Origin: Catenovulum maritimum
GTDB taxonomy: Bacteria; Pseudomonadota; Gammaproteobacteria; Enterobacterales; Alteromonadaceae
NCBI RefSeq assembly: GCF_001050375.1
Contig: NZ_KQ130491.1
Span: 91,863 to 155,862 of the forward strand
DNA: 64,000 nt
Direction of reading: 5' to 3'
Shown here: positions 26,810 to 35,965 of the stretch, in pieces
Numbering within the stretch: the first letter of the stretch is position 1
Layout of the letters: the number at the start of each line of letters is the position of its first letter
Made by a program: the position numbers and the translations under genes
Notes under the pieces: model-generated
What the model saw: the letters and a program-made list of their open reading frames with translations, nothing else
Databases searched by the model: none
What the model was told of the DNA's origin: nothing

Positions 26810-28309
26810 ATGCAATCAATTTTAAATTCGATAGCCAAAAAAGTGCTACTTGGATTATTGGCAGTGAACATAGTTGTTTTAGGCTCTGCTGCCGTCCTAA
26901 CCATGCAGTTAGAATCAAGTGATGAAATTGCGCGGTATGAAGCGAGTAAATCGTCAATTATTGAGCAGCTTCAAGTTATCTTACAAGATCCTATCTTCTC
27001 TTATGATTACCCACTGATTCAAAATATTATTAACGCTTATGTACCAGAGCCTATCATTGCACAGATCAAAATTACCGATCATCGTGATAAGCCTATGGGG
27101 GAAACTAAGCTAAAACAAGATATTGAGCTTGAAGGCCAGCCTATTTGGCATGAAGTTAAAGACGGCGAAGGTAATTTACTTGGTAAAATTAGAATTAGTT
27201 TTTCTCGCTCTTCTATTGATGCCAGGTTAACAACTCAAGCGACTCAAAAGTGGATTTCGGTGCTTATTTCTTTAGTTGCACTGAGTATCATTTTAATCTT
27301 TTTGATCACCAAATTAGTGGTTACGCCGCTAAACAACGTAAATCAAGTTTTAGCTGATATTGCTCGAGGTGGCGGTGATTTAACACAACGTATTCCTGCG
27401 ACTACGACTGATGAAATTGGTTCTTTAGCTAAAAACTTTAATAACTTTATAGAAAAAATTCAGTCCATTATTAAAGATGTTGCAGGCGGTGCTGCTGGGT
27501 TAAGTGGTTTATCTGGCTCTATTAGTTCGGTTTGTCATAAGACAACCATGAACACTCACGAGCAAAAAGAGCAAACGGAACAATCTTTAAACTTCCTTAA
27601 ACAATTATCTGACGCGACAGGTGAAATTGCTAAAAACACCGAGTTAACGGCTTCAAGTACAACAGAAGCTTTCGACTTGGCTGCTGAAAGTCGCAACTCT
27701 GTAGAAGCAAACTTATCGCACGTACAGCAATTAAACGACGAATTAGAAAATAATGCGCGCGTTGCATCTGAGTTGAAAACTGCCAGTGAAAATATCGGTG
27801 GCGTATTAGATGTTATTAAAGGTATTGCCGAGCAAACGAATTTACTTGCGTTGAATGCTGCTATCGAAGCGGCACGAGCGGGTGAAACGGGTCGAGGCTT
27901 TGCGGTTGTTGCGGATGAAGTTCGTTCACTGGCGAGCAAAACGCGCCAATCAACGGAAGAAATTGAAACGATTATCGACTCATTGCAAAGTAAAGCGGAT
28001 GATTCATTTAAAGCTTCTCATAAGAGTAAAGAGTTAGTGACAGAAGCAATCGAATCAACTCATAAAACGGTTGATTCTTTTACCACTATTTCCAACCAAA
28101 TGAGCGGCATCAACGATATGATTATTCAAATTGCGAGTGCAACTGAAGAGCAATCTTTATTAACTCGCGAAGTCAGTCAGGGTATGGAACACTTGCTCGA
28201 TGGTGCGACTCGCTTAGCGGCAGAAACCAATGAACTAGAGCATAACACTGAATCTATGATTGAAGTTGAGCAGCAATTATCGCAGCAGATTAAACAATTT
28301 AAATATTAA
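26810..28309 (+). CDS. Methyl-accepting chemotaxis protein
   Basis: 499 residues. Two membrane segments (about 12-31 and 147-170) flank a small periplasmic sensor of about 115 residues. A HAMP domain ([36 protein letters not shown]) follows, then the coiled signalling domain whose hairpin tip is [38 protein letters not shown]. No C-terminal CheR-binding pentapeptide is visible. The ligand cannot be deduced. It is a single gene ended by a UUCG-loop terminator. Confidence 0.95.
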   Translation: MQSILNSIAKKVLLGLLAVNIVVLGSAAVLTMQLESSDEIARYEASKSSIIEQLQVILQDPIFSYDYPLIQNIINAYVPEPIIAQIKITDHRDKPMGETKLKQDIELEGQPIWHEVKDGEGNLLGKIRISFSRSSIDARLTTQATQKWISVLISLVALSIILIFLITKLVVTPLNNVNQVLADIARGGGDLTQRIPATTTDEIGSLAKNFNNFIEKIQSIIKDVAGGAAGLSGLSGSISSVCHKTTMNTHEQKEQTEQSLNFLKQLSDATGEIAKNTELTASSTTEAFDLAAESRNSVEANLSHVQQLNDELENNARVASELKTASENIGGVLDVIKGIAEQTNLLALNAAIEAARAGETGRGFAVVADEVRSLASKTRQSTEEIETIIDSLQSKADDSFKASHKSKELVTEAIESTHKTVDSFTTISNQMSGINDMIIQIASATEEQSLLTREVSQGMEHLLDGATRLAAETNELEHNTESMIEVEQQLSQQIKQFKY

Positions 28310-28326
28310 ATCTAGATTAATGACAT

Positions 28327-28354
28327 AAAAGGCAAGCTTCGGCTTGCCTTTTTT
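28327..28354 (+). terminator. Rho-independent terminator after the chemoreceptor gene
   Basis: The stem AAAAGGCAAGC pairs with GCTTGCCTTTT around a C(TTCG)G tetraloop (28338-28341), with a trailing T-run, 18 bases past the stop. Confidence 0.93.
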
Positions 28355-28441
28355 ATTTGTTTTGCTTTTAATGCTTGGAAATTCTAGTTGAATCATAGAA
28401 CATATCACCTAATTGAAAGAAAGTAAGATTTTGAGGACAAA

Positions 28442-29446
28442 ATGACTAAACCAGTAGTATTGAGTGGCGCGCAGCCTAGCGGTGAATTAACCATTGGTAA
28501 TTATATGGGCGCATTACGCCAATGGGATAAGATGCAGTCAGATCATGACTGTTTATTTTCATTAGTTGATTTGCATGCCATTACAGTAAGGCAAGAACCA
28601 GAAAAATTGAGAAATGCTTGTTTAGATGGCCTAGCTTTATACCTAGCTTGTGGAATTGACCCAAACAAAAGCTCTATTTTTATTCAATCTCATGTTCCTC
28701 AACACTCTCAATTAGCCTGGATTTTGAATTGTTATACTCAAATGGGTGAATTGAATCGAATGACTCAATTTAAAGATAAATCAGCTAAAAATGAGAACAA
28801 CATTAACGCAGGTTTGTTTACTTACCCTATCTTAATGGCGGCAGATATTTTGCTTTATCAAGCTGATAAAGTACCAGTTGGTCATGATCAAAAGCAGCAT
28901 TTAGAATTGAGCCGTGATATCGCGACACGATTTAATAATATTTACGGTGATGTATTTAAGATCCCAGATCCTTATATCCCAGAAACTGGCGCTCGAGTCA
29001 TGAGCTTGTTAGAGCCGACCAAAAAAATGTCTAAATCGGATGCTAACCCTGGCAATTTTATTGGTTTATTAGAAGAGCCGAAAAAAATCACCAAAAAAAT
29101 TAAACGTGCGGTAACTGACTCAGACGAGCAAGCTCGCATTTATTTTGATGTGGATGAAAAACCAGGTGTTTCTAATTTATTAAGTTTATTGTCTTGTGCG
29201 ACAGGTAAAAGCGTTGAAGCATTAGTACCTGAATACGAAGATAAAATGTATGGCCATTTAAAAGGTGATGTGGCAGAAGCTGTTGTTGCCTTGTTAGAGC
29301 CAATACAAACACGCTTTAAAGCACTTAGAAGCGAGCAAACAGAGTTAAATCGTATTATGGCTGAAGGCGCTGAAAAAGCTTCTGCAAGAGCTCAAGAGAC
29401 CATCAATAAAGTTTATGACGCAGTAGGCTTTATTGCTAAACCATAA
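28442..29446 (+). CDS. trpS: Tryptophan--tRNA ligase
   Basis: 334 residues, the usual size. The class I signatures are present as [17 protein letters not shown] (HIGH-equivalent TIGN) and KKMSKSDAN (KMSKS). The [25 protein letters not shown] block is typical of the bacterial enzyme. It charges tRNA-Trp in the cytoplasm. The start has TGAGGA upstream. It is a single transcription unit followed by a hairpin terminator. Confidence 0.97.
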   Translation: MTKPVVLSGAQPSGELTIGNYMGALRQWDKMQSDHDCLFSLVDLHAITVRQEPEKLRNACLDGLALYLACGIDPNKSSIFIQSHVPQHSQLAWILNCYTQMGELNRMTQFKDKSAKNENNINAGLFTYPILMAADILLYQADKVPVGHDQKQHLELSRDIATRFNNIYGDVFKIPDPYIPETGARVMSLLEPTKKMSKSDANPGNFIGLLEEPKKITKKIKRAVTDSDEQARIYFDVDEKPGVSNLLSLLSCATGKSVEALVPEYEDKMYGHLKGDVAEAVVALLEPIQTRFKALRSEQTELNRIMAEGAEKASARAQETINKVYDAVGFIAKP

Positions 29447-29463
29447 TGGTTTAAACCATGTGT

Positions 29464-29505
29464 TATGCTGCTTACTTTTGCTAAGCAGCATGCTTTATTG
29501 TTTTT
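29464..29505 (+). terminator. Terminator after trpS
   Basis: A 10-bp stem (ATGCTGCTTA, 29465-29474; TAAGCAGCAT, 29482-29491) with a 7-base loop is followed by a T-rich stretch. A separate 12-bp palindrome (TGGTTTAAACCA, 29447-29458) directly follows the trpS stop. Confidence 0.75.
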
Positions 29506-29624
29506 GTATTAGCTAAGATAGTTTTTCCTTTTAGCTCTATAAACAAAGATAAACGCAACCCAGTTTGCGATACGGCCAGTTTGAGCTACATTTTAAAGTA
29601 TTCTTTTATAAATAGTTGTGGCAA

Positions 29625-30920
29625 ATGATTCGGATGAATAAGTTCATCAAGCTAGCAATAGCAACCTGCATTATATTCAGTCATTCGTCGAACCTATATG
29701 CGCGCGATAAATTGGATATTAAGGGGTTTTTAACTATAGCGGGTTATCATTCTTCTAATGATAATTTGGGTTTTCAGCCGCATTTATCTTCGTCTGACGT
29801 GGGTTATAAAGGCGATGATGAATATCTGACTTTGAGTAAAGTCGGTTTGCAATTGAATTATCAGCTGAGCACTCAGTTTGAACTTGTTGGACAAATCGTT
29901 GCTCAAAAAGAAGTGGTGGTTGATAATTCTGACAGAATTAAGATAGCGACTTTAAACTATTCACCAACTTCCTCTTTATTATTTCGAATAGGACGTTTTG
30001 CACCTAGAACCTACTTATTAAGTGATAGTCGCTTAATTGGCTATTCTAATAATGAAGTAATACCTAATCATGACTTTTATGCTCAGCTTCCTCTGTCTTA
30101 TGTCAATGGGGCAGACCTAACCTATAACTTTGGTTTATCCGATGGTGTAGGTACAGCTAGCATTTTTACTGGCCGAACCGAAGTCAATATCAATGCAACT
30201 GATGGCAATACTTTGAATTCTAAATTTAAGAATTTACTTGGTTTTAATTTAGAGTATCAAACAAATAACTGGCTTTATCGTTTCGGGTATACTCAATCTC
30301 AGCTTGCAAATAGTTGGGAGCAAGTGGATACAGCGATTCAGTTTTTAACTTTAGTTTCACAAGATTATCCAAGTCCACTGGTGAGTTGGACTGAAGGTAA
30401 GGAGTTTGTTGAGGCATATCGAGTTAAAGATAAGTGGTTTCGCTATAAAACCCTTGCCGTTCAGTATGATAATTCTATTTGGCGAGTCCGAGCTGAAATC
30501 GGTGATTTAGCTGCAGATTCCAGTAATATCCCAAAAAATAAAAATGCTTATGTGAGTTTTTCTAGAACATTTGATCAGTTCACGCCATTTTTAACTTTAT
30601 CGGCAATTAAAACTAGCTCACCTAGAACTTTTTCTAAACCAGATGAGGGGTTAGTGCAATTTCTTTCCGCTCAATCAAATCAAAATTTAGCATTTGGATT
30701 GCAACAAGTTTTTCAATTTGCCGAAACCTCTGCTTATAATCAAAAGAGTATTAGTCTAGGTGTTCGTTATGATTTCGCTTTAAGGCAAGATATAAAACTA
30801 CAGTTTGAGCGCAAGCATGTTGAGGCCATTGGTTCTAACTTATGGGTGGTAAAAGATTTCAGTAAAATAAAAGATGAATACGTCAGCTTAATCATGTTTA
30901 GCTATGATAGGGTATTTTAA
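29625..30920 (+). CDS. Porin-like outer-membrane beta-barrel protein
   Basis: About 431 residues from ATG 29625 (ATG 29634 is equally possible; a TTG at 29616 is unlikely). A signal peptide (KFIKLAIATCIIFSHSSNLYA) is followed by DKLDIKGFLTIAGY and alternating aromatic/polar strands, for example LTLSKVGLQLNYQLSTQFELVGQIV and ISLGVRYDFALRQDIKLQFERKHV. The last residue is Phe, the usual outer-membrane barrel signal. No family was recognised with certainty. It is 2 bases upstream of a PstS-like gene, and this porin plus small periplasmic binding protein pairing suggests a joint uptake or sensing role (inferred). Confidence 0.75.
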   Translation: MIRMNKFIKLAIATCIIFSHSSNLYARDKLDIKGFLTIAGYHSSNDNLGFQPHLSSSDVGYKGDDEYLTLSKVGLQLNYQLSTQFELVGQIVAQKEVVVDNSDRIKIATLNYSPTSSLLFRIGRFAPRTYLLSDSRLIGYSNNEVIPNHDFYAQLPLSYVNGADLTYNFGLSDGVGTASIFTGRTEVNINATDGNTLNSKFKNLLGFNLEYQTNNWLYRFGYTQSQLANSWEQVDTAIQFLTLVSQDYPSPLVSWTEGKEFVEAYRVKDKWFRYKTLAVQYDNSIWRVRAEIGDLAADSSNIPKNKNAYVSFSRTFDQFTPFLTLSAIKTSSPRTFSKPDEGLVQFLSAQSNQNLAFGLQQVFQFAETSAYNQKSISLGVRYDFALRQDIKLQFERKHVEAIGSNLWVVKDFSKIKDEYVSLIMFSYDRVF

Positions 30921-30922
30921 AA

Positions 30923-31345
30923 ATGAATATCCGAATATTGATTGGCCTGATTTGTTTTGTTTTCAGCAGTGTGGCAAGTGCTGAAATCTTGGTGATAGTA
31001 AATAAAAATAACCCTATCTCAAGCATGAGTAAGCAGGAAATAATTTACATATATACAGGGCGTTTGATGGCTTTCTCAAATGGAGAACAAGCCCAGCCAA
31101 TTGATTTATATGATGGCTCTCAAGAAAAAGCTACATTTTATAAAATTACGACAGGCAAGCGTTTATCTCAAATTAATAGCTATTGGGCTAAGCTCTCTTT
31201 TACGGGAAGATTAAAGCCTCCTTTGGCCTTAGAAACACAACAAGCGGCCGTAGAGTATGTTGTGAATAATGCTAATGCGATAGCTTATATTGATGAGAAA
31301 TACCTGACAGATGACGTCAAGGTCGTGTTCCGGCTAGATAGTTAA
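30923..31345 (+). CDS. Small PstS-like periplasmic substrate-binding domain protein
   Basis: 140 residues with a signal peptide ending VASA. The mature part, EILVIVNKNNPISSMSKQEIIYIYTGRLMAFSNGEQAQPIDL...FYKITTGKRLSQINSYWAKLSFTGR, matches the truncated phosphate-binding-like (PBP-like) family found near porins and sensor kinases in marine gammaproteobacteria. It is about half the size of true PstS and covers one lobe, so it is unlikely to feed an ABC transporter, none of which is encoded here. It is coupled to the porin-like gene (2-base gap). Confidence 0.8.
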   Translation: MNIRILIGLICFVFSSVASAEILVIVNKNNPISSMSKQEIIYIYTGRLMAFSNGEQAQPIDLYDGSQEKATFYKITTGKRLSQINSYWAKLSFTGRLKPPLALETQQAAVEYVVNNANAIAYIDEKYLTDDVKVVFRLDS

Positions 31346-31368
31346 AAGACTAGGCGTAAATTAATTAA

Positions 31369-32010
31369 GTGCTTTTTCTCACCACGCTATATTTTCGACC
31401 TAGTTTGTTTTTTAAACAGCTTGAGATTTGTTCTCGTCCCCTTTATCTCATTATTGCCAGCTGGGCATATGGCATATTTCATACACTAGATCGCATTGAC
31501 CGTCACTTACTAAAAGAAAGTTTAAATCGACCATGGCCAGGTTGGGAGTTATTTGAGCCTGTGGTGAATATGTCTTGGCTAAATTTTTGGATTGTTTTAT
31601 TGGTTATTGGGGCACCTGCTGGCGTCGTAGCTTATTTTTTAGGTGGCTGGTGGTACAAAATCAGGCTTAAATGGGCTGGTGCAAAGCAAGTAGAAACGCA
31701 CACCGCGAGATATTTACATATTTATAGCCAGCTTGTGATGTCTTTACCCACGTTATTACTGGTGTTGATCCAATCTTTATTTTATGACAATTATCGTCAA
31801 GCTTGGCAAACCGATGTTATTTGGTTTGCTTTATTCTCTGCTTTTCCTTTCTGGTCTTGTTTTACTAGTTATTATGCAGCTAGCCGCATTTGCCAATTAA
31901 AACGTAAGGCTGCGTTGTTTTGGTTAGTTTATGCGCCTTCTATTATGTATATTTTAGCTTATCTTGGTTACTGGCAGTTGCTACAGCATTTTGCTGAAAC
32001 TGCCAGTTAG
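31369..32010 (+). CDS. YIP1-like integral membrane protein
   Basis: 213 residues with about five hydrophobic segments (near 25-37, 69-92, 122-140, 150-170, 185-205). The pattern (LFFKQLEICSRPLYLIIASWAYGIF..., GAPAGVVAYFLGGWWYKIRLKWAGA) resembles bacterial YIP1-domain proteins. The start is GTG at 31369 without a good ribosome site and is uncertain. It follows the PstS-like gene by 23 bases, so co-transcription is likely. It is convergent with the histidine kinase gene; a hairpin overlaps the stop codon. No function is known. Confidence 0.65.
   Translation: MLFLTTLYFRPSLFFKQLEICSRPLYLIIASWAYGIFHTLDRIDRHLLKESLNRPWPGWELFEPVVNMSWLNFWIVLLVIGAPAGVVAYFLGGWWYKIRLKWAGAKQVETHTARYLHIYSQLVMSLPTLLLVLIQSLFYDNYRQAWQTDVIWFALFSAFPFWSCFTSYYAASRICQLKRKAALFWLVYAPSIMYILAYLGYWQLLQHFAETAS
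31970..32007. terminator. Hairpin overlapping the 3' end of the YIP1-like gene
   Basis: ACTGGCAGTT (31970-31979) pairs with AACTGCCAGT (31998-32007), with an inner CAGC/GCTG stem. It ends at the base before the stop codon and lies between two convergent genes, so it may stop transcription from both sides. There is no clear T-run. Confidence 0.45.
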
Positions 32011-32033
32011 CTGTATCCATCGCTTAAGTAAAT

Positions 32034-33497
32034 TTAGGTTAATTTAGCAAATGGTAAAAGAAAGCTGAATTGACTACCTTTGCCTTGTTCACTTTTTACT
32101 TCAACTCGGCTCATATGCATATCCAATAAATGTTTCACAATTGAAAGGCCTAAACCTGCATTTTTGATACTAGAGCTAGTGTTCGTTGCTTGAAATTTTG
32201 CATCGAAAATCTGGTTTAACTCGTCATCCGGAATGCCTTTACCATTGTCTTTTATGCTGAGCTCAATACTTTCAGGTTGTGGCGAAATGACGACTTTTAC
32301 TTCACCCGTCTCTTCAGTATGACGGATTGCGTTATCGATTAAGTTCACTAATATTCGCTCTAGCTTGCTTATGTCCGCGTTTGCAATTATGCCCGAATTT
32401 GGACTTTCTACAGATAAACTAACACCACGTTGCTCCGCCTGATAACGTAATCTTTGGATCACATCATAGGCAAGCTCAACCACATTGACCGCTTCGGGTA
32501 TAAATTTAATATCACCGCTTTCTAATCTAGCTAACTCAAATAATTGGTCAACTAGTTGGCTAATCTGGTTACCGTTTTTAAGCGCTATTTCGATTAATTC
32601 CGGTGACCGCTTTTCTTCTGGTGAAATTAACCAAGTCTCCAAGTAACCATTGAGTGCGGTAAGTGGTGTTCTGAAGTCGTGAGAGATGTGGGATAACAAC
32701 TCTCTTCTCAGTTGTTCTGTGGTTTTAATTTTTGCTAGCTGATCATTGATATGTTGAGCTGCCGAGACAAAGCTGGTTTCAAGATCATGTATTTCTTTGG
32801 ATGCTAACAGGCCTTGATGCTCGGTTTTCAAGTTGGTGAAATCATTCGCCACATATTCTAAGCTTCTTTCACTTAGTTTTTTTAGCGGCTTAGTTATGAC
32901 ATTTACCGCAAGCATTAGAGCGATTAAACCAAAGATGATCGCAGAGCCGAGTATTAGGGCGCCATCTTTTAAGACTTTACTACTGTTAAGGATTGCTTCT
33001 GCGCTATCACGTTTTTGACCACCAATAATGACATATAAATATCCGGCTAGACTGCCATCTGCTTTATGAATTTCAGACGCAGAGAAAATTTTATGTGTAC
33101 CTGGTGTTCTTGGATCGTCACCATAAAGCGGAAAACTGGCTGTGTTTAAGTATTGTTTTATCGGTGATAAATCGATTTTGCTTAATTTTACAACACCTTC
33201 AGGCGCGGAGTAAGCGAGTATATTTCCTAGGGTATCTACGGCATAAAACTCCCATTCTGGGCCAAGTAGCATTTGAGTATGGAAGGCCGATTTTAATTTC
33301 TCTTTTTTGATTATACCTTGGTTTAAATTGATATCATCGTGCACTATATGCGCAGCTAAATCTCTATGTAAACTTTGCTCTACTTCATCAGCAAATTGTT
33401 CGCTACTATGAAAGTACCACTGAAAAAGGCCGAAAGCGGCGATTAAAAAAAGTGCCCCTATGATAATGGCAAGCTGGCTTGAAAGTGAACGAAACAT
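32034..33497 (-). CDS. Two-component sensor histidine kinase
   Basis: 487 residues. Two membrane segments (about 7-27 and 177-198) flank a periplasmic sensor. A HAMP-like linker, the HisKA box LLSHISHDFRTPLTALNGYL (phospho-His near 275) and a complete HATPase (ERILVNLIDNAIRHTEE, IKDNGKGIP, NAGLGLSIVKHLL) follow. It lies 62 bases downstream of the response regulator on the same strand, so the two form a pair. The downstream neighbours of the pair are convergent with it; the genes upstream of the regulator encode two spondin_N proteins that are candidate targets. Confidence 0.93.
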   Translation of the reverse strand: MFRSLSSQLAIIIGALFLIAAFGLFQWYFHSSEQFADEVEQSLHRDLAAHIVHDDINLNQGIIKKEKLKSAFHTQMLLGPEWEFYAVDTLGNILAYSAPEGVVKLSKIDLSPIKQYLNTASFPLYGDDPRTPGTHKIFSASEIHKADGSLAGYLYVIIGGQKRDSAEAILNSSKVLKDGALILGSAIIFGLIALMLAVNVITKPLKKLSERSLEYVANDFTNLKTEHQGLLASKEIHDLETSFVSAAQHINDQLAKIKTTEQLRRELLSHISHDFRTPLTALNGYLETWLISPEEKRSPELIEIALKNGNQISQLVDQLFELARLESGDIKFIPEAVNVVELAYDVIQRLRYQAEQRGVSLSVESPNSGIIANADISKLERILVNLIDNAIRHTEETGEVKVVISPQPESIELSIKDNGKGIPDDELNQIFDAKFQATNTSSSIKNAGLGLSIVKHLLDMHMSRVEVKSEQGKGSQFSFLLPFAKLT

Positions 33498-33559
33498 GGG
33501 ATTACCTTACTGAGTTTAATTTGATTCTTCTTGTCCCGAATTCAGGTCTACTACAAGGT

Positions 33560-34252
33560 TTAGCCTGAAAATTTATAACCTACACCCCAAACTGTTTTCA
33601 GCCATTTTGGGTTAGCTGGATCTGGCTCTAATTTGGCACGGATTCGGTTTACAGTTGAATTGACTGTATGAGCAGACCCTTCATGCCGAAAGCCCCATAT
33701 TTCATCGAGTAAATGCTCTCGACTAAATACGCGCTTAGGTTGCTGAGCTAGAAAATAAAGCAATTCAAATTCTTTTGCTGTGGTTTCTATTTGCTCGTTA
33801 TTCAAACTCACTTGATATAAATTCGCATCTATTGATAAGCCATCAAAACTAAGGACTGCTTTTGTTTCAGTATCTTCATTTTGTTTTTGCTGAGTCCGCC
33901 TAAGATGTGCTTTCACTCTTGCTTGTAACTCTAATACCGAAAATGGTTTAGTTAAGTAATCATCTGCACCATTCTCTAACCCTGTGACTATATCGAGTTC
34001 AGAGGATTTAGCCGTTAACATGATTATCGGAATATCAGGTTGTAACTTTCTCAAACGTTTACATAGCGTTAAGCCATCTGTGCCGGGCAACATAATGTCG
34101 AGTATTGCTAAATCATATGCTTGATTGAGCTGGCGATAGGCTTCAGCACCATCGTTAAATACTTGTACTTTATGATCCAGCATGGATAAGTTGATCGATA
34201 TGATGTTTGCTATATCGTGATTGTCTTCTACCAGCAGTATTTTTTTTGTCAT
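33560..34252 (-). CDS. OmpR-family response regulator
   Basis: 230 residues. The receiver domain has the acidic pair VEDN, the phospho-acceptor Asp in LAILDIMLPGTDGL (near residue 53), the Thr in MLTAKS and the Lys in LTKPF. The C-terminal winged helix (TAKEFELLYFLAQQPKRVFSREHLLDEIWG, HTVNSTVNRIRAKLEPDP) binds DNA as a dimer, usually at direct repeats. It is encoded just upstream of its likely kinase. TTGGGACA direct repeats before the spondin_N genes are candidate sites. Confidence 0.94.
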   Translation of the reverse strand: MTKKILLVEDNHDIANIISINLSMLDHKVQVFNDGAEAYRQLNQAYDLAILDIMLPGTDGLTLCKRLRKLQPDIPIIMLTAKSSELDIVTGLENGADDYLTKPFSVLELQARVKAHLRRTQQKQNEDTETKAVLSFDGLSIDANLYQVSLNNEQIETTAKEFELLYFLAQQPKRVFSREHLLDEIWGFRHEGSAHTVNSTVNRIRAKLEPDPANPKWLKTVWGVGYKFSG

Positions 34253-34292
34253 TAGCCGTATTCTTATCTTAATGAAAACAGAAAGTAATCAG

Positions 34293-34325
34293 GCCTAGAT
34301 AACTGGAAAGATAAGTTATCTAGGC
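34293..34325 (-). terminator. Terminator after the spondin_N genes
   Basis: A 12-bp perfect stem (GCCTAGATAACT, 34293-34304; AGTTATCTAGGC, 34314-34325) with a 9-base loop, about 30 bases past the stop at 34355 and 40 bases before the regulator start. It separates the two operons. Confidence 0.65.
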
Positions 34326-34354
34326 TTTAAGATAAGAACGACTATTGATTCATT

Positions 34355-35050
34355 TTATTGCATACGTTTAATAACTATTTTTGCTGCTGGGTTATCAAAC
34401 TTATGTCCAGCCTCTAAAACTGAGCTAGATAATTCTAGAGAAGTTAATACGCCAGGGTGAATATGAACTCGGTCGACATCACCAGTTCGAGCTGAATTAA
34501 AACCTTCCCCGCCTGAACCAGGCATAGCGATTTCATCATTCATTTCAGTACCAGCATCATATACATTGAGCATTTTTGAATAGGTATCGCCGACTGATAA
34601 TTTACTTAGGTCTATACCTGTAACACCGGTAAAGCCGTCATTGGTATTAATCAGCATAGTGGCAACAGATACACCGTAGGCGTAGCCTTTTTCGACTTCA
34701 AGAGTCCAAGTGTACATATCACCTGGCGCAACAGGGGCAGCAGCTGCGTGACTTTGCTCTATTCCTGCCATGGCAGAAATTTGGCTAGTGTCACCACCTT
34801 CAGCTAAGGCTTCTAAGGCTATACTTGCACTTTCACCCGCTTGCCATAGTTGCATTTGGGCATTATGACTGGTCAAAATTGGCGGTGAGAACATTTGCCC
34901 TTGGGTAATATTCATCAGCTTAATTTCATAAACATATGGCATAGGCGCTTTGTCGTCGTCATCATTTATATCAATTGAGCAAGCAGATAATCCTGACATC
35001 ATGGCAAGTAAACCTAGCCATTTAGCGCCATTTAATTTTAAGTTGTTCAT
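34355..35050 (-). CDS. Spondin_N-domain lipoprotein
   Basis: 231 residues. A signal with lipobox LSAC (Cys24) is followed by an acidic linker (INDDDD) and a spondin_N-type domain: YEIKLMNITQGQMFSPPIL, MQLWQAGESASIALEALAEGGD, NTNDGFTGVTGIDL and YDAGTEMNDEI, ending with DRVHIHPG. In bacteria the role of this domain is unknown; in animals it lies in extracellular matrix proteins. It is paralogous to the neighbouring gene (10-base gap) but lipid-anchored rather than soluble. Confidence 0.88.
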   Translation of the reverse strand: MNNLKLNGAKWLGLLAMMSGLSACSIDINDDDDKAPMPYVYEIKLMNITQGQMFSPPILTSHNAQMQLWQAGESASIALEALAEGGDTSQISAMAGIEQSHAAAAPVAPGDMYTWTLEVEKGYAYGVSVATMLINTNDGFTGVTGIDLSKLSVGDTYSKMLNVYDAGTEMNDEIAMPGSGGEGFNSARTGDVDRVHIHPGVLTSLELSSSVLEAGHKFDNPAAKIVIKRMQ

Positions 35051-35060
35051 TTCTTTCCCC

Positions 35061-35762
35061 TTACTTAACGGTTACAACCAATTTTGCGACAGGGTTTAGC
35101 CATCTATGAACTGTACTGTTTACGTCTGAAATACCGCCTGTTGCATCTGTGTCGCCAACGTTGCCAGGGTGGATATGAACATTTGAATTAGCTTCGTTAC
35201 TACTTGCGCCAGTTGCACCAGAGCCAGCATTTCCACTTGGATCTGCCGGAATACCCGGTGTACCAGCATCGCCACCACCATTAATGATTTCATCATTGAC
35301 TTCTGTGCCAGCATCATAAGCATTTAGCATGACGGTATAGGTGCCAGCTTCTGATGGAATTTTCCAGCTATCTAAGCCAACAAACCCATCGTTAGTAGGT
35401 AACATCATAGCGGTAACTGATAAATACATATTTGTACCTGTATCTAGCATGCCCATATGTTTTGTTCCCGCCAGAGTAGGTGCTGTGGTTAAATCTAAGT
35501 TTGCGCCACCTGCTGCAGTCACAGCAGTTTTTAAATCACCAGTGTTACCACCCTCTGCCATTTTTTGCAGTGCACTACTTGCCGTTTCACCCACATGGAA
35601 TAAGGATGTATTCGCGTCATGTGCCGAGACTAAAATAGGGGTAAAAGAAATAGCGTGAGTTAGGTTATAAAGTTCGACTTCTATATTGGCTGCTGAGGCA
35701 CTAGCACTGGCTAATAAAGTAGTTGCGATAGAAAGTGAAGTTAGGTTTTTTGTTAGTTTCAT
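35061..35762 (-). CDS. Spondin_N-domain secreted protein
   Basis: 233 residues with a cleavable signal (LLASASASAA). The spondin_N pattern is the same as in the neighbour: VELYNLTHAISFTPILVSAHDANTSLFHVGETASSALQKMAEGGN, LPTNDGFVGLDSW and YDAGTEVNDEI. A Gly/Ala/Asn-rich insert then precedes NVHIHPGN. The shared NDEI and HIHPG residues could form a metal site (inferred). A good AAGGAG site precedes the ATG. It is the first gene of the pair, next to a two-component system. Confidence 0.88.
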   Translation of the reverse strand: MKLTKNLTSLSIATTLLASASASAANIEVELYNLTHAISFTPILVSAHDANTSLFHVGETASSALQKMAEGGNTGDLKTAVTAAGGANLDLTTAPTLAGTKHMGMLDTGTNMYLSVTAMMLPTNDGFVGLDSWKIPSEAGTYTVMLNAYDAGTEVNDEIINGGGDAGTPGIPADPSGNAGSGATGASSNEANSNVHIHPGNVGDTDATGGISDVNSTVHRWLNPVAKLVVTVK

Positions 35763-35784
35763 GAGTATCTCCTTTTAGAAAGTG

Positions 35785-35845
35785 ATTACAGTTTGACTAA
35801 CAAATGTCCCAACAAATAAGGTTAAATATCACAAAAGTGTCCCAA
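35785..35845 (-). promoter_or_regulatory. Candidate promoter with TTGGGACA direct repeats before the spondin_N genes
   Basis: On the minus strand TTGGGACA occurs twice (35838-35845 and 35805-35812), exactly 33 bases or about three helical turns apart. The proximal copy could serve as a -35 box (TTGGGA), with TGTAAT (35785-35790) as the -10 box after a 16-base spacer. Spacing on one DNA face fits a regulator dimer array; the neighbouring OmpR-type regulator is the obvious candidate. Confidence 0.45.
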
Positions 35846-35965
35846 ATATTTTAATTGTCTACTTTGGATTAAAATGGCTGGCGAAGATAAGTTCGAAAGC
35901 TAAGCTTTTTAACTGGTCCTTTATCCAGTATAATTAGATTTTTATTAGTAAATTTAAGTGTTTCT

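Noticed and set aside
35120..35658. Open frames overlapping the spondin_N gene on both strands
   Set aside because: Shadows of the real gene; signal peptide and domain pattern are in the annotated frame.
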